Positions 44,698 to 53,526 are shown, counted from the first letter of the stretch. The stretch is 64,000 nucleotides of DNA from Chelativorans sp. YIM 93263 (GCF_028767125.1 NZ_JAKCWP010000010.1:62001-126000); one strand, 5' to 3'. Numbers and translations are program-made. The notes: a model not told the origin generated them from the sequence alone.

Positions 44698-45204
44698 ATG
44701 CTGAAACGCCGCAGCTTTCTTCTCGGCAGCGCGGGTGCGATTGCCGCCCTTTCGGGAGGCGCGCTCTTCTGGCGCAATGCTCCAGGAGGTTCCGCCGCCG
44801 CCGAGAACTTCGAAATCACGAAAGCCGATGACGAGTGGCGGGAGATCCTTACGCCGCAGCAATACGCCGTGCTGCGCGAGGAGGGAACGGAGCGCGCCTT
44901 CTCCAGCCCGCTTAACGACGAGAAGCGCGCCGGGCTCTTTCATTGCGCCGGGTGCGACCTGCCGGTCTACTCCTCCGAGGTCAAATATGACTCGGGTACC
45001 GGTTGGCCGAGCTTCTGGGAATCGCTGCCAAACGCGATCGGCACAAAGGACGACAACACCCTCTTCATGACCCGCACCGAATGCCACTGCCGCCGCTGCG
45101 GCGGCCATTTCGGCCACATCTTCGACGACGGCCCTCCGCCCACCGGCAAGCGCCACTGCCTCAATGGGGTGGCGCTGACCTTCAAGCCGGAGGAAACGGC
45201 TTAG
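44698..45204 (+). CDS. msrB: Tat-exported peptide-methionine (R)-S-oxide reductase
   Basis: 168 residues. The first ~35 residues are a twin-arginine signal (KRRSFLLGSAGAIAALSGGA, Tat motif RRSFLLG), so the enzyme is periplasmic. The MsrB domain shows zinc pairs FHCAGCDLPVY and CHCRRCGGHFGH, and the catalytic Cys in GKRHCLNGVAL; GTGWPSFWE is diagnostic. It repairs methionine R-sulfoxide in envelope proteins. Its electron donor is not encoded here (no MsrP/MsrQ or DsbD gene nearby). It is divergent from argB with about 150 bp between start codons. Confidence 0.95.
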   Translation: MLKRRSFLLGSAGAIAALSGGALFWRNAPGGSAAAENFEITKADDEWREILTPQQYAVLREEGTERAFSSPLNDEKRAGLFHCAGCDLPVYSSEVKYDSGTGWPSFWESLPNAIGTKDDNTLFMTRTECHCRRCGGHFGHIFDDGPPPTGKRHCLNGVALTFKPEETA

Positions 45205-45463
45205 GGTGCGCTATTGCGAGAACCTGACGCCCTGTGGCTGAGGTGGAGGCCGGCTCGGAACGTTGCGGGCATTGCATCGCTAAAGGGTCAAACTTGGCTG
45301 CTTTGACGGAAAGAATCCGCACGTCCCCGACGTGCTAACCTCAGCCCGGAGTACCAGCCTCTCACCCATCGCCGACCTGGACGCGCAGAAAATGGACGAA
45401 GCTGCCGTTCGCCACATCGGTGAAGTGCTGTCCGTCGGCAGAACTTTGTCTTGCAGATCTGGT

Positions 45464-46096
45464 TCAGCGTTCAGAGAGAAGCAGATTTGCGCCAAGCGCT
45501 ATCAGGACCGATCCAGCAGCTCGTCGCATCCAGCGACCGGCAGATCGCGATTTCTTCAGAAAAGATGAGACTTTATCTGCGAAGATCACGCACGAGATTT
45601 CCGCGAGGGTAAAAATTGCGTTCGCAATAATGCCCAAGAGGATAATCTGGAGCCAAATTGGATAAGGCGCACTCTGATCCGAAAACTGTGGCAGAAAAGC
45701 AATGAAGAACACAGCGGACTTCGGGTTGGTCAACTCAACGATTAAGCTCTCCTTAAGCGCTTGGACATGCGAGTATGGTTGCGACTTCAGGCTTTGCCCG
45801 GTGTCCGGTTCCTCGGTCATCAGAAACTTAATACCAAGCCAAAAAAGATACGTTGCGCCAACGATTTTCAGAACAAGATAGGCAGTGGGTACCGCTACAA
45901 AAAACAAACTCAGTCCGAACGCCGCGGCGACAATATGAACATAGCTGGCGAAGTGCGTTCCAATTGCTGAATACCAGCCGGCTTTCTGGCCACGTCCAAT
46001 CGATTGAGCGGCGATATAAAGCAATCCCGGCCCCGGCGTAATAGAAAGGAGCAGGGCGGTCAGCAGAAACGGCAGCAAGTATTCCAACCCCGGCAT
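45464..46096 (-). CDS. LysE/RhtB-family amino-acid exporter
   Basis: 210 residues with six hydrophobic segments. The family motif is LLLSITPGPGLLYIAAQSIG near the N-terminus, and VELTNPKSAVFFIAFLPQF in the middle is the second signature. Exports amino acids such as homoserine or threonine; substrate not predictable. The gene is about 49% G+C (148 of 300 bases counted at 45661-45960) against 60-65% around it, and uses A/T-ending codons, so it was probably acquired recently. Convergent with msrB. No regulator adjacent. Confidence 0.88.
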   Translation of the reverse strand: MPGLEYLLPFLLTALLLSITPGPGLLYIAAQSIGRGQKAGWYSAIGTHFASYVHIVAAAFGLSLFFVAVPTAYLVLKIVGATYLFWLGIKFLMTEEPDTGQSLKSQPYSHVQALKESLIVELTNPKSAVFFIAFLPQFSDQSAPYPIWLQIILLGIIANAIFTLAEISCVIFADKVSSFLKKSRSAGRWMRRAAGSVLIALGANLLLSER

Positions 46097-46370
46097 AAGG
46101 CACCTCCACCCGATCGACCGCGATATCGGCGCTGATCTGGCATTATCGAAGAACCGCCGATGACGGCTTAATCAATGTGATTTTCGCAGTGCAAGCAAGC
46201 GGAAACCGAGAGTGCAGGGTGGGCGTTCTTTGTTGACCCCCTGGCAATTTGCTAGTCTATCCGGCTTCTCGCAGGAATGACAGGAGGCCCCAATCGGACT
46301 TTAGCGATCGCGAATGGCCGCATTGCCTACAGCCGCGCGTTACCAGAACCTTGAGTTAGGCGTGTACCTC

Positions 46371-47045
46371 CTAGATATCGCCTGTCACAGCGTCGATAAT
46401 CGCCGCCCGCGACTCGTCCAGCCCCGCGCCCTTTTCCGAAGATGTCACCAGCACCTCGGGATACGCCGCCGGGCGCTTTCGGACTTCCTTCACCGTGTCC
46501 TCAACCAGCCGGGCGACCGCAGGCGGCTTAATCTTATCCGCTTTGGTCAGAACGATCTGGTATGACACCGCGGCCGTGTCGAGGAGCGCCATCACTTCCC
46601 GGTCGATCTCCTTGATGCCGTGGCGGGCATCGATCAGCAGGTAGACGCGCTTCAGCGTCACCCGGCCGCGCAGATAGTCGAAGACGAGCCGAGTCCAGGC
46701 GTCGACTTGCGCCTTCGGCGCCTTGGCGAAACCGTAGCCCGGCATATCGACCAGGGCCATAGGCGGCAGGTCGCCTTTCTCGCCGCTGTAGCCATCGGGC
46801 ACAAAATAGTTCAGCTCCTGCGTACGCCCCGGCGTGTTAGATGTGCGGGCGAGCCCTTTCCGGCCCAGAAGTGCATTGATGAGCGATGATTTTCCCACAT
46901 TGGAACGGCCTGCAAAGGCAACCTCCGGCGGCCCCTCCGGCGGCAGGAATTTCATGGACGGCACGCCGCGAATAAATACCCAGGGCTGGGAGAACAGGCG
47001 GCGGTCCAATCCGTCTCCACTTGTAACGCCGTTTTCTTCGTGCAC
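46371..47045 (-). CDS. engB: Ribosome biogenesis GTP-binding protein EngB (YihA/YsxC)
   Basis: 224 residues. All G motifs of the TrmE-Era-EngA-YihA family are present: G1 [19 protein letters not shown] (residues about 42-60), G2 region [16 protein letters not shown]3 [14 protein letters not shown]4 LTKADKIKP and G5 [11 protein letters not shown]. Needed for 50S ribosome assembly. In related genomes the order is rpmH-rnpA-yidC-engB-argB; here four accessory genes separate it from yidC, and msrB plus a LysE gene lie between it and argB. Confidence 0.95.
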   Translation of the reverse strand: MHEENGVTSGDGLDRRLFSQPWVFIRGVPSMKFLPPEGPPEVAFAGRSNVGKSSLINALLGRKGLARTSNTPGRTQELNYFVPDGYSGEKGDLPPMALVDMPGYGFAKAPKAQVDAWTRLVFDYLRGRVTLKRVYLLIDARHGIKEIDREVMALLDTAAVSYQIVLTKADKIKPPAVARLVEDTVKEVRKRPAAYPEVLVTSSEKGAGLDESRAAIIDAVTGDI

Positions 47046-47123
47046 GCCTTGTCTCCCGCATCTACCTAGTGCTGAGCGGCATCATGCCTCGCACGCCTCT
47101 TGTCAACCGGAAACGCCACAGGG

Positions 47124-48143
47124 TCAGACCAGTTTCTGGGCGACAATGCTTTGGCCCATGGCCGCAACGGCTTCGCGGGCGGGAATGAACTCAGCGCCGA
47201 GCAGTTCACGCGCACGGCTGCTATCGATCTTGCGCTCCGAGACCAACTCGCCCAGATTATCGCGTACATCCTTGTCGAACAGCGCATAACAGCGCGTGAA
47301 CCAGCCCGGAAGCTGGAAGCGGGGAAGCGACTTCTTGTACTCCGGCAGCGCATCTGCCAACACTCGCGCCATCTGAAGAAGCGTGATCGACTGTGACGAA
47401 ACCGGCAATCTCTTGCCGCCCGCCTCCGGAGCCGTCATTGCAGCCACTTGTAAAGCGGCGATGTCCCTCACGTCGACAGCAGGAAGGTTAAATGGTGGCA
47501 CACCCGGCATTTCACCGCGCAGTAGCCGCATCAACAGGAGCGCCGAGGTTCCGGGGTCATCATCAAGCAATGGACCGTAGATGGCCGAAGGATTTATGCT
47601 GACCAGATCTCCTGTGCGCCCATATTCCTCTGCGATTTTCCAGGCACGGCGCTCGGCGAGCGTCTTCGAGCGCGAATAGGCGTTGACCCGTCGGGAATCG
47701 AGATTGGTCCAGTCCTCGTCGCTGTACGGGCGGGTTCGCCCGCCGTGGCCCTGCATGACAGCGGCCATCGAGGAAGTCATCACAACCCGTTCAACATCAC
47801 CGGCAAAGGCGGCCTTGAGGGCTCGCTCCACTCCGCCGACGGCCGGACCGATCAATTCCTGCGGATCCTTCGGCATGCTTATGGCGAAGGGAGATGCGAC
47901 ATGCTGGACGAAGCGCACCCTTTCCATCGCCTCCTTCCAACCTTTGTCGCTGGTCAGATCGAGCGTTACGAAATCGAGCTTTCCAACGTCGGCTCCATGG
48001 CGCGCCAGAGTGGTGCGCACCTGATCCGCACGCTTGAGATCGCGCACGCTGCCCAGTACTGTGTATCCGCGCCGAATGAGTTCGAGCGCTATATGTCCTC
48101 CGAGAAACCCCGAAACGCCTGTAACAAGAACGACATCCGACAT
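47124..48143 (-). CDS. NAD(P)-dependent epimerase/dehydratase-like (extended SDR; aldehyde/dihydroflavonol reductase type)
   Basis: 339 residues. The nucleotide loop VLVTGVSGFLGGHIALELIR (GxxGxxG, residues about 4-23), the Arg after beta-2 (GSVRDLKRADQV) indicating NADPH, and the catalytic Tyr/Lys in AYSRSKTLAERRAWKI (YxxxK) identify an extended SDR. INPSAIYGPLLDDDPGTSALL is typical of dihydroflavonol-4-reductase-like aldehyde reductases. Divergent from a TetR gene with a dyad between them, so probably an inducible carbonyl reductase. Substrate unknown. It starts the accessory cluster inserted between engB and yidC. Confidence 0.87.
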   Translation of the reverse strand: MSDVVLVTGVSGFLGGHIALELIRRGYTVLGSVRDLKRADQVRTTLARHGADVGKLDFVTLDLTSDKGWKEAMERVRFVQHVASPFAISMPKDPQELIGPAVGGVERALKAAFAGDVERVVMTSSMAAVMQGHGGRTRPYSDEDWTNLDSRRVNAYSRSKTLAERRAWKIAEEYGRTGDLVSINPSAIYGPLLDDDPGTSALLLMRLLRGEMPGVPPFNLPAVDVRDIAALQVAAMTAPEAGGKRLPVSSQSITLLQMARVLADALPEYKKSLPRFQLPGWFTRCYALFDKDVRDNLGELVSERKIDSSRARELLGAEFIPAREAVAAMGQSIVAQKLV

Positions 48144-48170
48144 GACTCACCTTTCCGTCAATACTAAATG

Positions 48171-48183
48171 AACGAATATCGTT
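48171..48183. promoter_or_regulatory. Candidate TetR operator
   Basis: AACGA-ATA-TCGTT, a perfect 5-bp dyad in the 64-bp A+T-rich gap between the SDR and TetR start codons. TetR-family regulators commonly bind such dyads between themselves and a divergent target gene. Its central position supports autoregulation plus control of the SDR gene; inferred. Confidence 0.5.
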
Positions 48184-48207
48184 TAATTCGTATAGAAGGT
48201 AATTGTT

Positions 48208-48813
48208 TTGCCGGAACATTCAAGTCCGAAAAGCACCGCACGGCGTGAACACATCGTTGCGGCTGCTCGTACCCTTTTCCTCCGCAATGGAATTCGCAGA
48301 ACGACAATGGAAGCTATTGCCCGGGAGGCCGGCGTGGCGAAGGCCACACTTTACAGCCAGTTTCCGGACAAGGACGCGGTTTATGCCGCGGTTGTTGAAC
48401 GCATAGCCGAGGCGCTTTCGCAGGAATGCACACGCGCATTCAGCCAACCCGGAGCAGGCTGGGAGCGCGCCGCCAACGCGCTCGCGGCCAAGCATCGTTC
48501 GGTATTCCGGCTTTTGGAGGGGTCCGCTCATGCAGACGAGCTCTACCGCAGTCGTCCACCGGGTGCGGCACAGCATCTGGGCGCGCTCGATCAATGGCTC
48601 GAAAAGTCAGTTATCGAGGCGCTGGCCAAGGACGGTCATAGTGAGCCAGTGCGCTACGGCTATCTCCTGATAGCCGCCGCCGAAGGCATCGCACTGCGTG
48701 CCAACCGGGCCGAAGAAATCGGCCCGGCGATCCGGCTGTTGGCAGAAAAGCTGTTGAGCGACGGCGGAAGCAACAGCCCTTCGAAATCGCCCCATAGGGG
48801 CAATGCGGATTGA
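48208..48813 (+). CDS. TetR/AcrR-family transcriptional regulator
   Basis: 201 residues from TTG 48208, supported by AAGG 8 nt upstream; no ATG starts the conserved helix-turn-helix. Residues about 12-58 are the TetR DNA-binding domain: REHIVAAARTLFLRNGIRRT, MEAIAREAGVAKATLYSQF and PDKDAVYAAVV. The C-terminal helical domain (about 60-195) is the ligand pocket, without a recognised family. Probably represses the divergent SDR gene and itself. It ends 1 bp before the stop of the convergent acetyltransferase gene. Confidence 0.88.
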   Translation: MPEHSSPKSTARREHIVAAARTLFLRNGIRRTTMEAIAREAGVAKATLYSQFPDKDAVYAAVVERIAEALSQECTRAFSQPGAGWERAANALAAKHRSVFRLLEGSAHADELYRSRPPGAAQHLGALDQWLEKSVIEALAKDGHSEPVRYGYLLIAAAEGIALRANRAEEIGPAIRLLAEKLLSDGGSNSPSKSPHRGNAD

Positions 48814-48814
48814 T

Positions 48815-49465
48815 TCAATCTGCCGCCTCGAGCCTCGCCAGATCCTGTCCGCGAATGGCGTCCAGATTGCGTGTGATTTTCTCGGCCGGCCAGTCCCACC
48901 AGGCAATATCCAGCAGCCGCCTCACCGTGTCGTCATCGAAGCGCATCTTCAAAAGCACCGCAGGATTGCCGGCATACACCGCATAGGGCGGCACATCGCG
49001 GGTGACGACGGCCTTGCCGCCGATTATGGCGCCGTCGCCGATTTTCACGCCGGGCATGATGACGGCGTCCATGCCGATCCAGACGTCGTTGCCGATCACG
49101 GTGTCGCCGCGCACCTCGTTGCGCCAGGTTTCCTCGTCGAAACCTTCCTCCCAGCCATGGCCGAAAATGTTGAAAGGATAGGTGGAAAAGCCGGAAAGCA
49201 CATGGTTTGCACCATTCATGATGAAACGGGCGCCCTCGGCAATGGCGCAGAACCGGCCGATGATCAGCTTATCGCCGATGAACTCATAATGATGCAGTAC
49301 ACACTTTTCGGCGAATGCGTCCGGTCCATCAGGGTCGTCGTAATAGGTGTAATCACCGATCTCGATATTCGGCTTCTCAACCAGCGGCTTCAGAAAGCCA
49401 ACGCGCCTGTGCAACTGAATGGGGTGTTTGATTTCAGGATTAGGTCCGTGCATGTGATGATCCAT
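48815..49465 (-). CDS. CatB/Vat-related xenobiotic O-acetyltransferase
   Basis: 216 residues. Left-handed beta-helix of hexapeptide repeats (IEIGDYTYYDDPDG, LIIGRFCAIAEGARFIMNGA, VRGDTVIGNDVWIGMDAVIM, GVKIGDGAIIGGKAVVTRDV) ending in PPYAVYAGNPAVLLKMRF, the signature of CatB-type chloramphenicol and Vat streptogramin acetyltransferases. The FSTYPFNIFGHGWEEGF loop includes the substrate/catalytic region. Many environmental members have no shown antibiotic activity, so resistance is possible but not implied. It lies in the accessory cluster between engB and yidC, convergent with the TetR gene. Confidence 0.86.
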   Translation of the reverse strand: MDHHMHGPNPEIKHPIQLHRRVGFLKPLVEKPNIEIGDYTYYDDPDGPDAFAEKCVLHHYEFIGDKLIIGRFCAIAEGARFIMNGANHVLSGFSTYPFNIFGHGWEEGFDEETWRNEVRGDTVIGNDVWIGMDAVIMPGVKIGDGAIIGGKAVVTRDVPPYAVYAGNPAVLLKMRFDDDTVRRLLDIAWWDWPAEKITRNLDAIRGQDLARLEAAD

Positions 49466-49693
49466 GATCGCCAGGGTATTTGGGTTCGCACGATCGTTGC
49501 CGTAGCGTATCGGGATGGACCGGGTCCCGAACGAACGTGGCAGGCATTGCGGTCCCCTTAGCTGATCATTCGAGCAATCTCCTTACGATTCCGCATAATT
49601 ATATCCGTGAGGCGAGCGAGGAGCAAACAAGCGAAGAGCGCGTGTTTTCCCGCTGTGGAACACCGGCCCGGAGATGAGCGTCCGCCTGTCTAC

Positions 49694-50860
49694 TCACGCG
49701 TCATCGGAGAGCGCAAAAGGCGCGCCATGCTCGGCCCATTCCGAATCGGGCACGATCACGATCTTGCCCAGAAAGTTCTTGCTGCGATCAACGAAATAGC
49801 GCTCGGCCTGGTGCAGGTCGGAGAGTTTGAAGGCGGCATGCAGCACCGGCTTCAACTCACCGCCGCGAATCCACTCGATCAGTTGCTCGGCTTCGGCGCG
49901 CGTGCCGTGCGAAACGCCGAAAATCCGCACCTGGTAAAGGTAGATGCGGGTCCACATGATCTCGCTGAGATTGCCGCCGCTCGCACCGGCGATGCTGAGG
50001 CGCGGGTAGGTCGAACGGCGCTTCATGTCGAAGATCATCGTGTCGATAAAATGGTTGGTCATCTCGCCGCCGACGAGATCCATAACCGCATCGATCGGTT
50101 CACCGCCGGTCGCCTCGCGCACCTTATCGCTAAAGCCCTCCATGTCGGAGCGGTCGAAAACCGCCTCCGCCCCGAGCTTGAGCAGCGCATCGAACTTGTC
50201 CGGCTGGCTCAGTGCGTAGGGGATGGCACCCATGATGCGGCAGAGCTGGATGAGCGCCGTGCCCACGCCGCCGCTGGCACCCGTCACCAGAACGCGCTCG
50301 CCGGCGCTGACCTGGGCCGAGGTCAGCATATGCATGGCGGTCTGATAGGAACACATGCCCATTGCGGCCAGTTCCGCATCCGCCAGTTCCGCGTTTTCGA
50401 CGGTATGAAACTGGTCCGCCGGCACGGCAACATACTTGGCGTAGCCGCCATCGGCACCATGGCCGTAATAATCCGGCATCAAATTGAGGTCCCGATCTTT
50501 GGTGGCGTAAATATTAAAGTCGAGCAGGCCGCGCTCCCCTATGCGGCCGGTATCGCCCCCCTCCCCCACGGCCACGACGCGCCCGGCGATATCGGCGCCC
50601 TGGATGCGTGGGAAGGTCAGTGTCGGCTCGCCGCCCATCTGAAAGCTCGCCACATCACCCTTGTCCTTGACAGGATAAAGCCCCTCCCGCGCCTTTCGAT
50701 CAGTGTTGTTTTTTGCCGTCGCGGTGACCTTGACGAGCACCTCGCCCGCGGCCGGTTTCGGCACCGGAAAATCCTCGCGATAGACAAGCTTCTCGAGGCC
50801 GCCATGGCCGGTGAGCACAATCGCAGCCATTGTTTCAGGGATAGAGCCGGCTGAAGACAT
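49694..50860 (-). CDS. Medium-chain dehydrogenase/reductase (zinc-less quinone-oxidoreductase type)
   Basis: 388 residues. N-terminal GroES-like domain (GGLEKLVYREDFPVPKPAAG, TFPRIQGADIAGRVVAVGEG) and Rossmann domain with VLVTGASGGVGTALIQLCRI (residues about 195-214). No catalytic-zinc Cys/His set or structural four-Cys lobe is seen, so NADPH:quinone or enone reductase is likelier than alcohol dehydrogenase. The central insertion NIYATKDRDLNLMPDYYGHG is characteristic of a subgroup with a longer catalytic domain. Same strand as yidC-side genes but separated from yidC by a terminator, so it has its own promoter. Confidence 0.87.
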   Translation of the reverse strand: MSSAGSIPETMAAIVLTGHGGLEKLVYREDFPVPKPAAGEVLVKVTATAKNNTDRKAREGLYPVKDKGDVASFQMGGEPTLTFPRIQGADIAGRVVAVGEGGDTGRIGERGLLDFNIYATKDRDLNLMPDYYGHGADGGYAKYVAVPADQFHTVENAELADAELAAMGMCSYQTAMHMLTSAQVSAGERVLVTGASGGVGTALIQLCRIMGAIPYALSQPDKFDALLKLGAEAVFDRSDMEGFSDKVREATGGEPIDAVMDLVGGEMTNHFIDTMIFDMKRRSTYPRLSIAGASGGNLSEIMWTRIYLYQVRIFGVSHGTRAEAEQLIEWIRGGELKPVLHAAFKLSDLHQAERYFVDRSKNFLGKIVIVPDSEWAEHGAPFALSDDA

Positions 50861-51104
50861 GACACCTCCTCATTGAAAATCTTTCGGAGATGTAGCGCTG
50901 CTTCCGCCCGCCCGCAAACACACGAGTTACTTTGCAGGCGCGGCCTCTGGGGTCCACGCTTCGTTTCCGCCGTGCGCTGGACATTGAGAATCACCCAGTG
51001 GACCGGGTCCAGTGTTTTTGAAGGCCGTTGGCGAGTATGGCATTCCGCCCTTCCACATAGCAGCTTACAAGCGGATGGCTGCGGAGCTGAAGGCTATCCT
51101 GAAT

Positions 51105-51132
51105 AAAAAAGCCCCGCCAATGCGGGGCTTTT
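51105..51132 (-). terminator. Rho-independent terminator of the rpmH-rnpA-yidC transcript
   Basis: Perfect 11-bp arms, AAAAGCCCCGC (51107-51117) and GCGGGGCTTTT (51122-51132), around a 4-nt loop. On the minus strand the hairpin is followed by a T-tract (TTTTTTATTC), 25 bp after the yidC stop. The plus-strand side also ends in four T, but no plus-strand gene lies upstream. Confidence 0.88.
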
Positions 51133-51156
51133 GAGAATGTGTCTTTACCCGTCCGG

Positions 51157-52995
51157 CTATTCCGCCGGATCGGGTTTTCGTTTGAACAGCCCCACGAGAT
51201 TGTCCCACAGCTCGATCTTGGCGCCCTGGCGCTTCATAATGATCCCCTGCTGAAGGATCGACAGGAAGTTGTTCCATGCCCAGTAGATGACGAGGCCGGC
51301 CGGGAAGGTCGCGAGCATGAATGTGAAGACCACTGGCATCCAGTTGAAGATCATCGCCTGGGTCGGGTCCGGCGGCGTCGGGTTCATGCGCATCTGCATG
51401 AACATGGTGATGCCCATAATGATCGGCCACACGCCGACCAGCAGGAACGACGGCACGTCATAGGGCAGAAGCCCGAACAGGTTGAAGATCGATGTCGGGT
51501 CGGGCGCTGCAAGGTCCCTGATCCAGCCGAAGAAGGGCGCGTGCCGCATCTCGATGGTGACGTAGAGCACTTTGTAGAGCGCGAAGAAGACCGGGATTTG
51601 GATGAGGATCGGCCAGCAGCCGGCCAGCGGATTGATCTTCTCCTTTTTGTAGAGCTCCATCATCGCCTGCTGCTGCTTCATTTTGTCGTCCGCGTATTTC
51701 TCGCGGATCTCCAGAAGCGCAGGCTGCACCTTCTTCATGTTCGCCATGGATTTGTAGGACTTGTTGGCGAGCGGGAAGAAGACGAGCTTGACGATGACTG
51801 TCGTGGCGAGGATGGCCACGCCGAAATTACCAAACAGCCTGAAGAGCCAGTCGATCAGGTAAAACATGGGCTTGGTAATGAAATAGAACCAGCCCCAGTC
51901 GATCAAAAGCTCGAACTGGTGGATGTTGTACTGCTGTTCGTATCCATCGACGATATTGACTTCCTTGGCGCCGGCGAAGACCAGATTTTCCACGGTGGTC
52001 TCGCCGCCGGCCGCGACAGTCAGCGGATCGGTCAGGAAGTCGGCCTGGAAGCCGTCGCGACCATTGGCGAAATAGGAGTAGCGCGGCTGAAAGACTTCAT
52101 TCGCACGCGGCACCATCGCCACGGCCCAATATTTATCGGTGATGCCGAGCCAGCCGTCGGAGGACTTGCTCGGCTGAACCTCGCCGTCATCCTCGACGCT
52201 GGAATAGCTGAGCTCCTGCAGCCCCTCCTCGCCGGTCACACCGAGCAGACCTTCATGCAGAATGTAGAAGCCTTCGGTGGTGGGATGCCCCATCCGCGTG
52301 GTGCGGCCGTAATTGCGCAGTTGGACCGGGTCGCCCGCGTCGTTGCGAATGGTGTCGGAGATCGTGAACAGGTAATTGTCGTCGACCGAGAACGTCCGCA
52401 GGAATGTTAGGCCGTTTTCGTTGGTGTATCCGAGCGTCACCGGATTGCCGGGTGAGAGCACCGAGCCTTCTTCAACGCTCCACTCCGTCGTAGCTCCCGG
52501 TAGGGTGCCGGCGTCGTTGGCTACGTAGCCGAGCTCGACATAATAGCCGTTCTCGAGCGCAGAGGGATTGAGCAGCTCGATATTCGGCGAATCCTGGTCG
52601 ACCGTAACGTGGTAATCCTTGAGCAGCAGATCATCCAGCCGCGCGCCGGTGAGATTGATGGAACCAGCCAGGCGCGGCGTATCGATCCTCACACGATCCC
52701 CGGCTTCCAGGGCGGCCTCGCGGCTTTGTGCCGCTGCTCCTGCCCCGGAGGTACCCGGGATGCTCGCGCCGTCCTGCGGGTCGCCGGCGGAGGGGATGGT
52801 GCCCCCTTCCAGAGTTTGTGCATCCTGGGGAGCCGTTGCACCATTCTGCGCGGTCGTCGTGCCGGATTGCGACTGGGCTTGCTCCTGCGCCTCGCGCTCC
52901 GCCTCGATGCGCGGGTTCATATAGAACACCTGCCACAAGGTGAGGATAAGCACCGACAGCGCGATCGTGATGAGGAAATTACGATTATTGTCCAT
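51157..52995 (-). CDS. yidC: Membrane protein insertase YidC
   Basis: 612 residues, the long Gram-negative form. First membrane helix NFLITIALSVLILTLWQVFY (residues 5-24), a large periplasmic domain (about 40-370) with a Gln/Ala/Gly/Ser-rich linker (about 35-85), then five helices from about residue 375. The conserved cytoplasmic/insertase core reads FFPLANKSYKSMANMKKVQP and PLAGCWPILIQIPVFFALYK. Works with or without SecYEG. Its start is 9 bp from the rnpA stop. yidD, present between rnpA and yidC in many bacteria, is missing. A terminator follows. Confidence 0.97.
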   Translation of the reverse strand: MDNNRNFLITIALSVLILTLWQVFYMNPRIEAEREAQEQAQSQSGTTTAQNGATAPQDAQTLEGGTIPSAGDPQDGASIPGTSGAGAAAQSREAALEAGDRVRIDTPRLAGSINLTGARLDDLLLKDYHVTVDQDSPNIELLNPSALENGYYVELGYVANDAGTLPGATTEWSVEEGSVLSPGNPVTLGYTNENGLTFLRTFSVDDNYLFTISDTIRNDAGDPVQLRNYGRTTRMGHPTTEGFYILHEGLLGVTGEEGLQELSYSSVEDDGEVQPSKSSDGWLGITDKYWAVAMVPRANEVFQPRYSYFANGRDGFQADFLTDPLTVAAGGETTVENLVFAGAKEVNIVDGYEQQYNIHQFELLIDWGWFYFITKPMFYLIDWLFRLFGNFGVAILATTVIVKLVFFPLANKSYKSMANMKKVQPALLEIREKYADDKMKQQQAMMELYKKEKINPLAGCWPILIQIPVFFALYKVLYVTIEMRHAPFFGWIRDLAAPDPTSIFNLFGLLPYDVPSFLLVGVWPIIMGITMFMQMRMNPTPPDPTQAMIFNWMPVVFTFMLATFPAGLVIYWAWNNFLSILQQGIIMKRQGAKIELWDNLVGLFKRKPDPAE

Positions 52996-53003
52996 GGATG
53001 TCC

Positions 53004-53366
53004 TTAGCCCGTATGGACGGGTTTCTTGCCGCGAAAACGGCGGGAAAGCTCATCCTTCAGCGCCCCGAATGGTGCGCTCAGGATTTCGCGCCTTCCGACA
53101 ATCACATAATCAGTGCCGGGCGCCATGTCACCCGCGGCATGGACACGCACTGCTTCATGCAGACGCCTGCGGATACGATTTCGCTCCACGGCATTGCCGA
53201 CCTTCTTCGTCACGGTGACACCGAGGCGCGGCGGACCATCGTCGCCGCGCTCCAGAACCTCAAGGAGGAAAAGGGGACCGCCACGTTTGACGCCTCGGCG
53301 GACGGCCAGAAACTCGGCGCGCTTCTTAAGCCGCAAGGGATGCTTTTCTTGCGGCCGGCCCGCCAA
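53004..53366 (-). CDS. rnpA: Ribonuclease P protein component
   Basis: 120 residues from TTG 53366, which has GGAG 9 nt upstream and gives about ten residues before the conserved [17 protein letters not shown] 53381 is a second choice. The RNR-like signature is [21 protein letters not shown], with later [11 protein letters not shown]. It binds the RNase P RNA for tRNA 5' processing. The frame stays open upstream through the whole of rpmH, an artefact of Arg/Ala-rich DNA, so longer predictions should be distrusted. It starts 25 bp after the rpmH stop. Confidence 0.93.
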   Translation of the reverse strand: MAGRPQEKHPLRLKKRAEFLAVRRGVKRGGPLFLLEVLERGDDGPPRLGVTVTKKVGNAVERNRIRRRLHEAVRVHAAGDMAPGTDYVIVGRREILSAPFGALKDELSRRFRGKKPVHTG

Positions 53367-53391
53367 TGCCCCCGGCTCCACACCTCGGGGT

Positions 53392-53526
53392 TCAGGCCGA
53401 GAGGCGCTTGCGGCCGCGGCTGCGGCGAGCGGCGATAACGCGGCGGCCGCCCTTTGTGGCCATGCGTGCACGGAAACCATGCCGGCGCTTACGAACGAGT
53501 TTCGAGGGCTGATAAGTGCGCTTCAT
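53392..53526 (-). CDS. rpmH: 50S ribosomal protein L34
   Basis: 44 residues: begins [20 protein letters not shown] and ends [11 protein letters not shown], an almost canonical L34. Read directly from the complementary strand (ATG at 53526, TGA at 53392-53394). A strong promoter lies 115 bp upstream. It heads rpmH-rnpA-yidC. dnaA is not adjacent, as usual in this order. Confidence 0.97.
   Translation of the reverse strand: MKRTYQPSKLVRKRRHGFRARMATKGGRRVIAARRSRGRKRLSA

Noticed and set aside
45280-45495. 71-codon minus-strand ORF between msrB and the LysE gene
   Set aside because: It has no domain, overlaps the LysE 3' end and lacks a ribosome site.
49607-50854. 415-codon plus-strand frame opposite the MDR reductase
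   Set aside because: No motifs; the MDR Rossmann domain on the other strand is clear.
51139-52410. 423-codon plus-strand frame opposite yidC
   Set aside because: Charged, repetitive composition typical of the antisense of membrane helices; yidC is certain.
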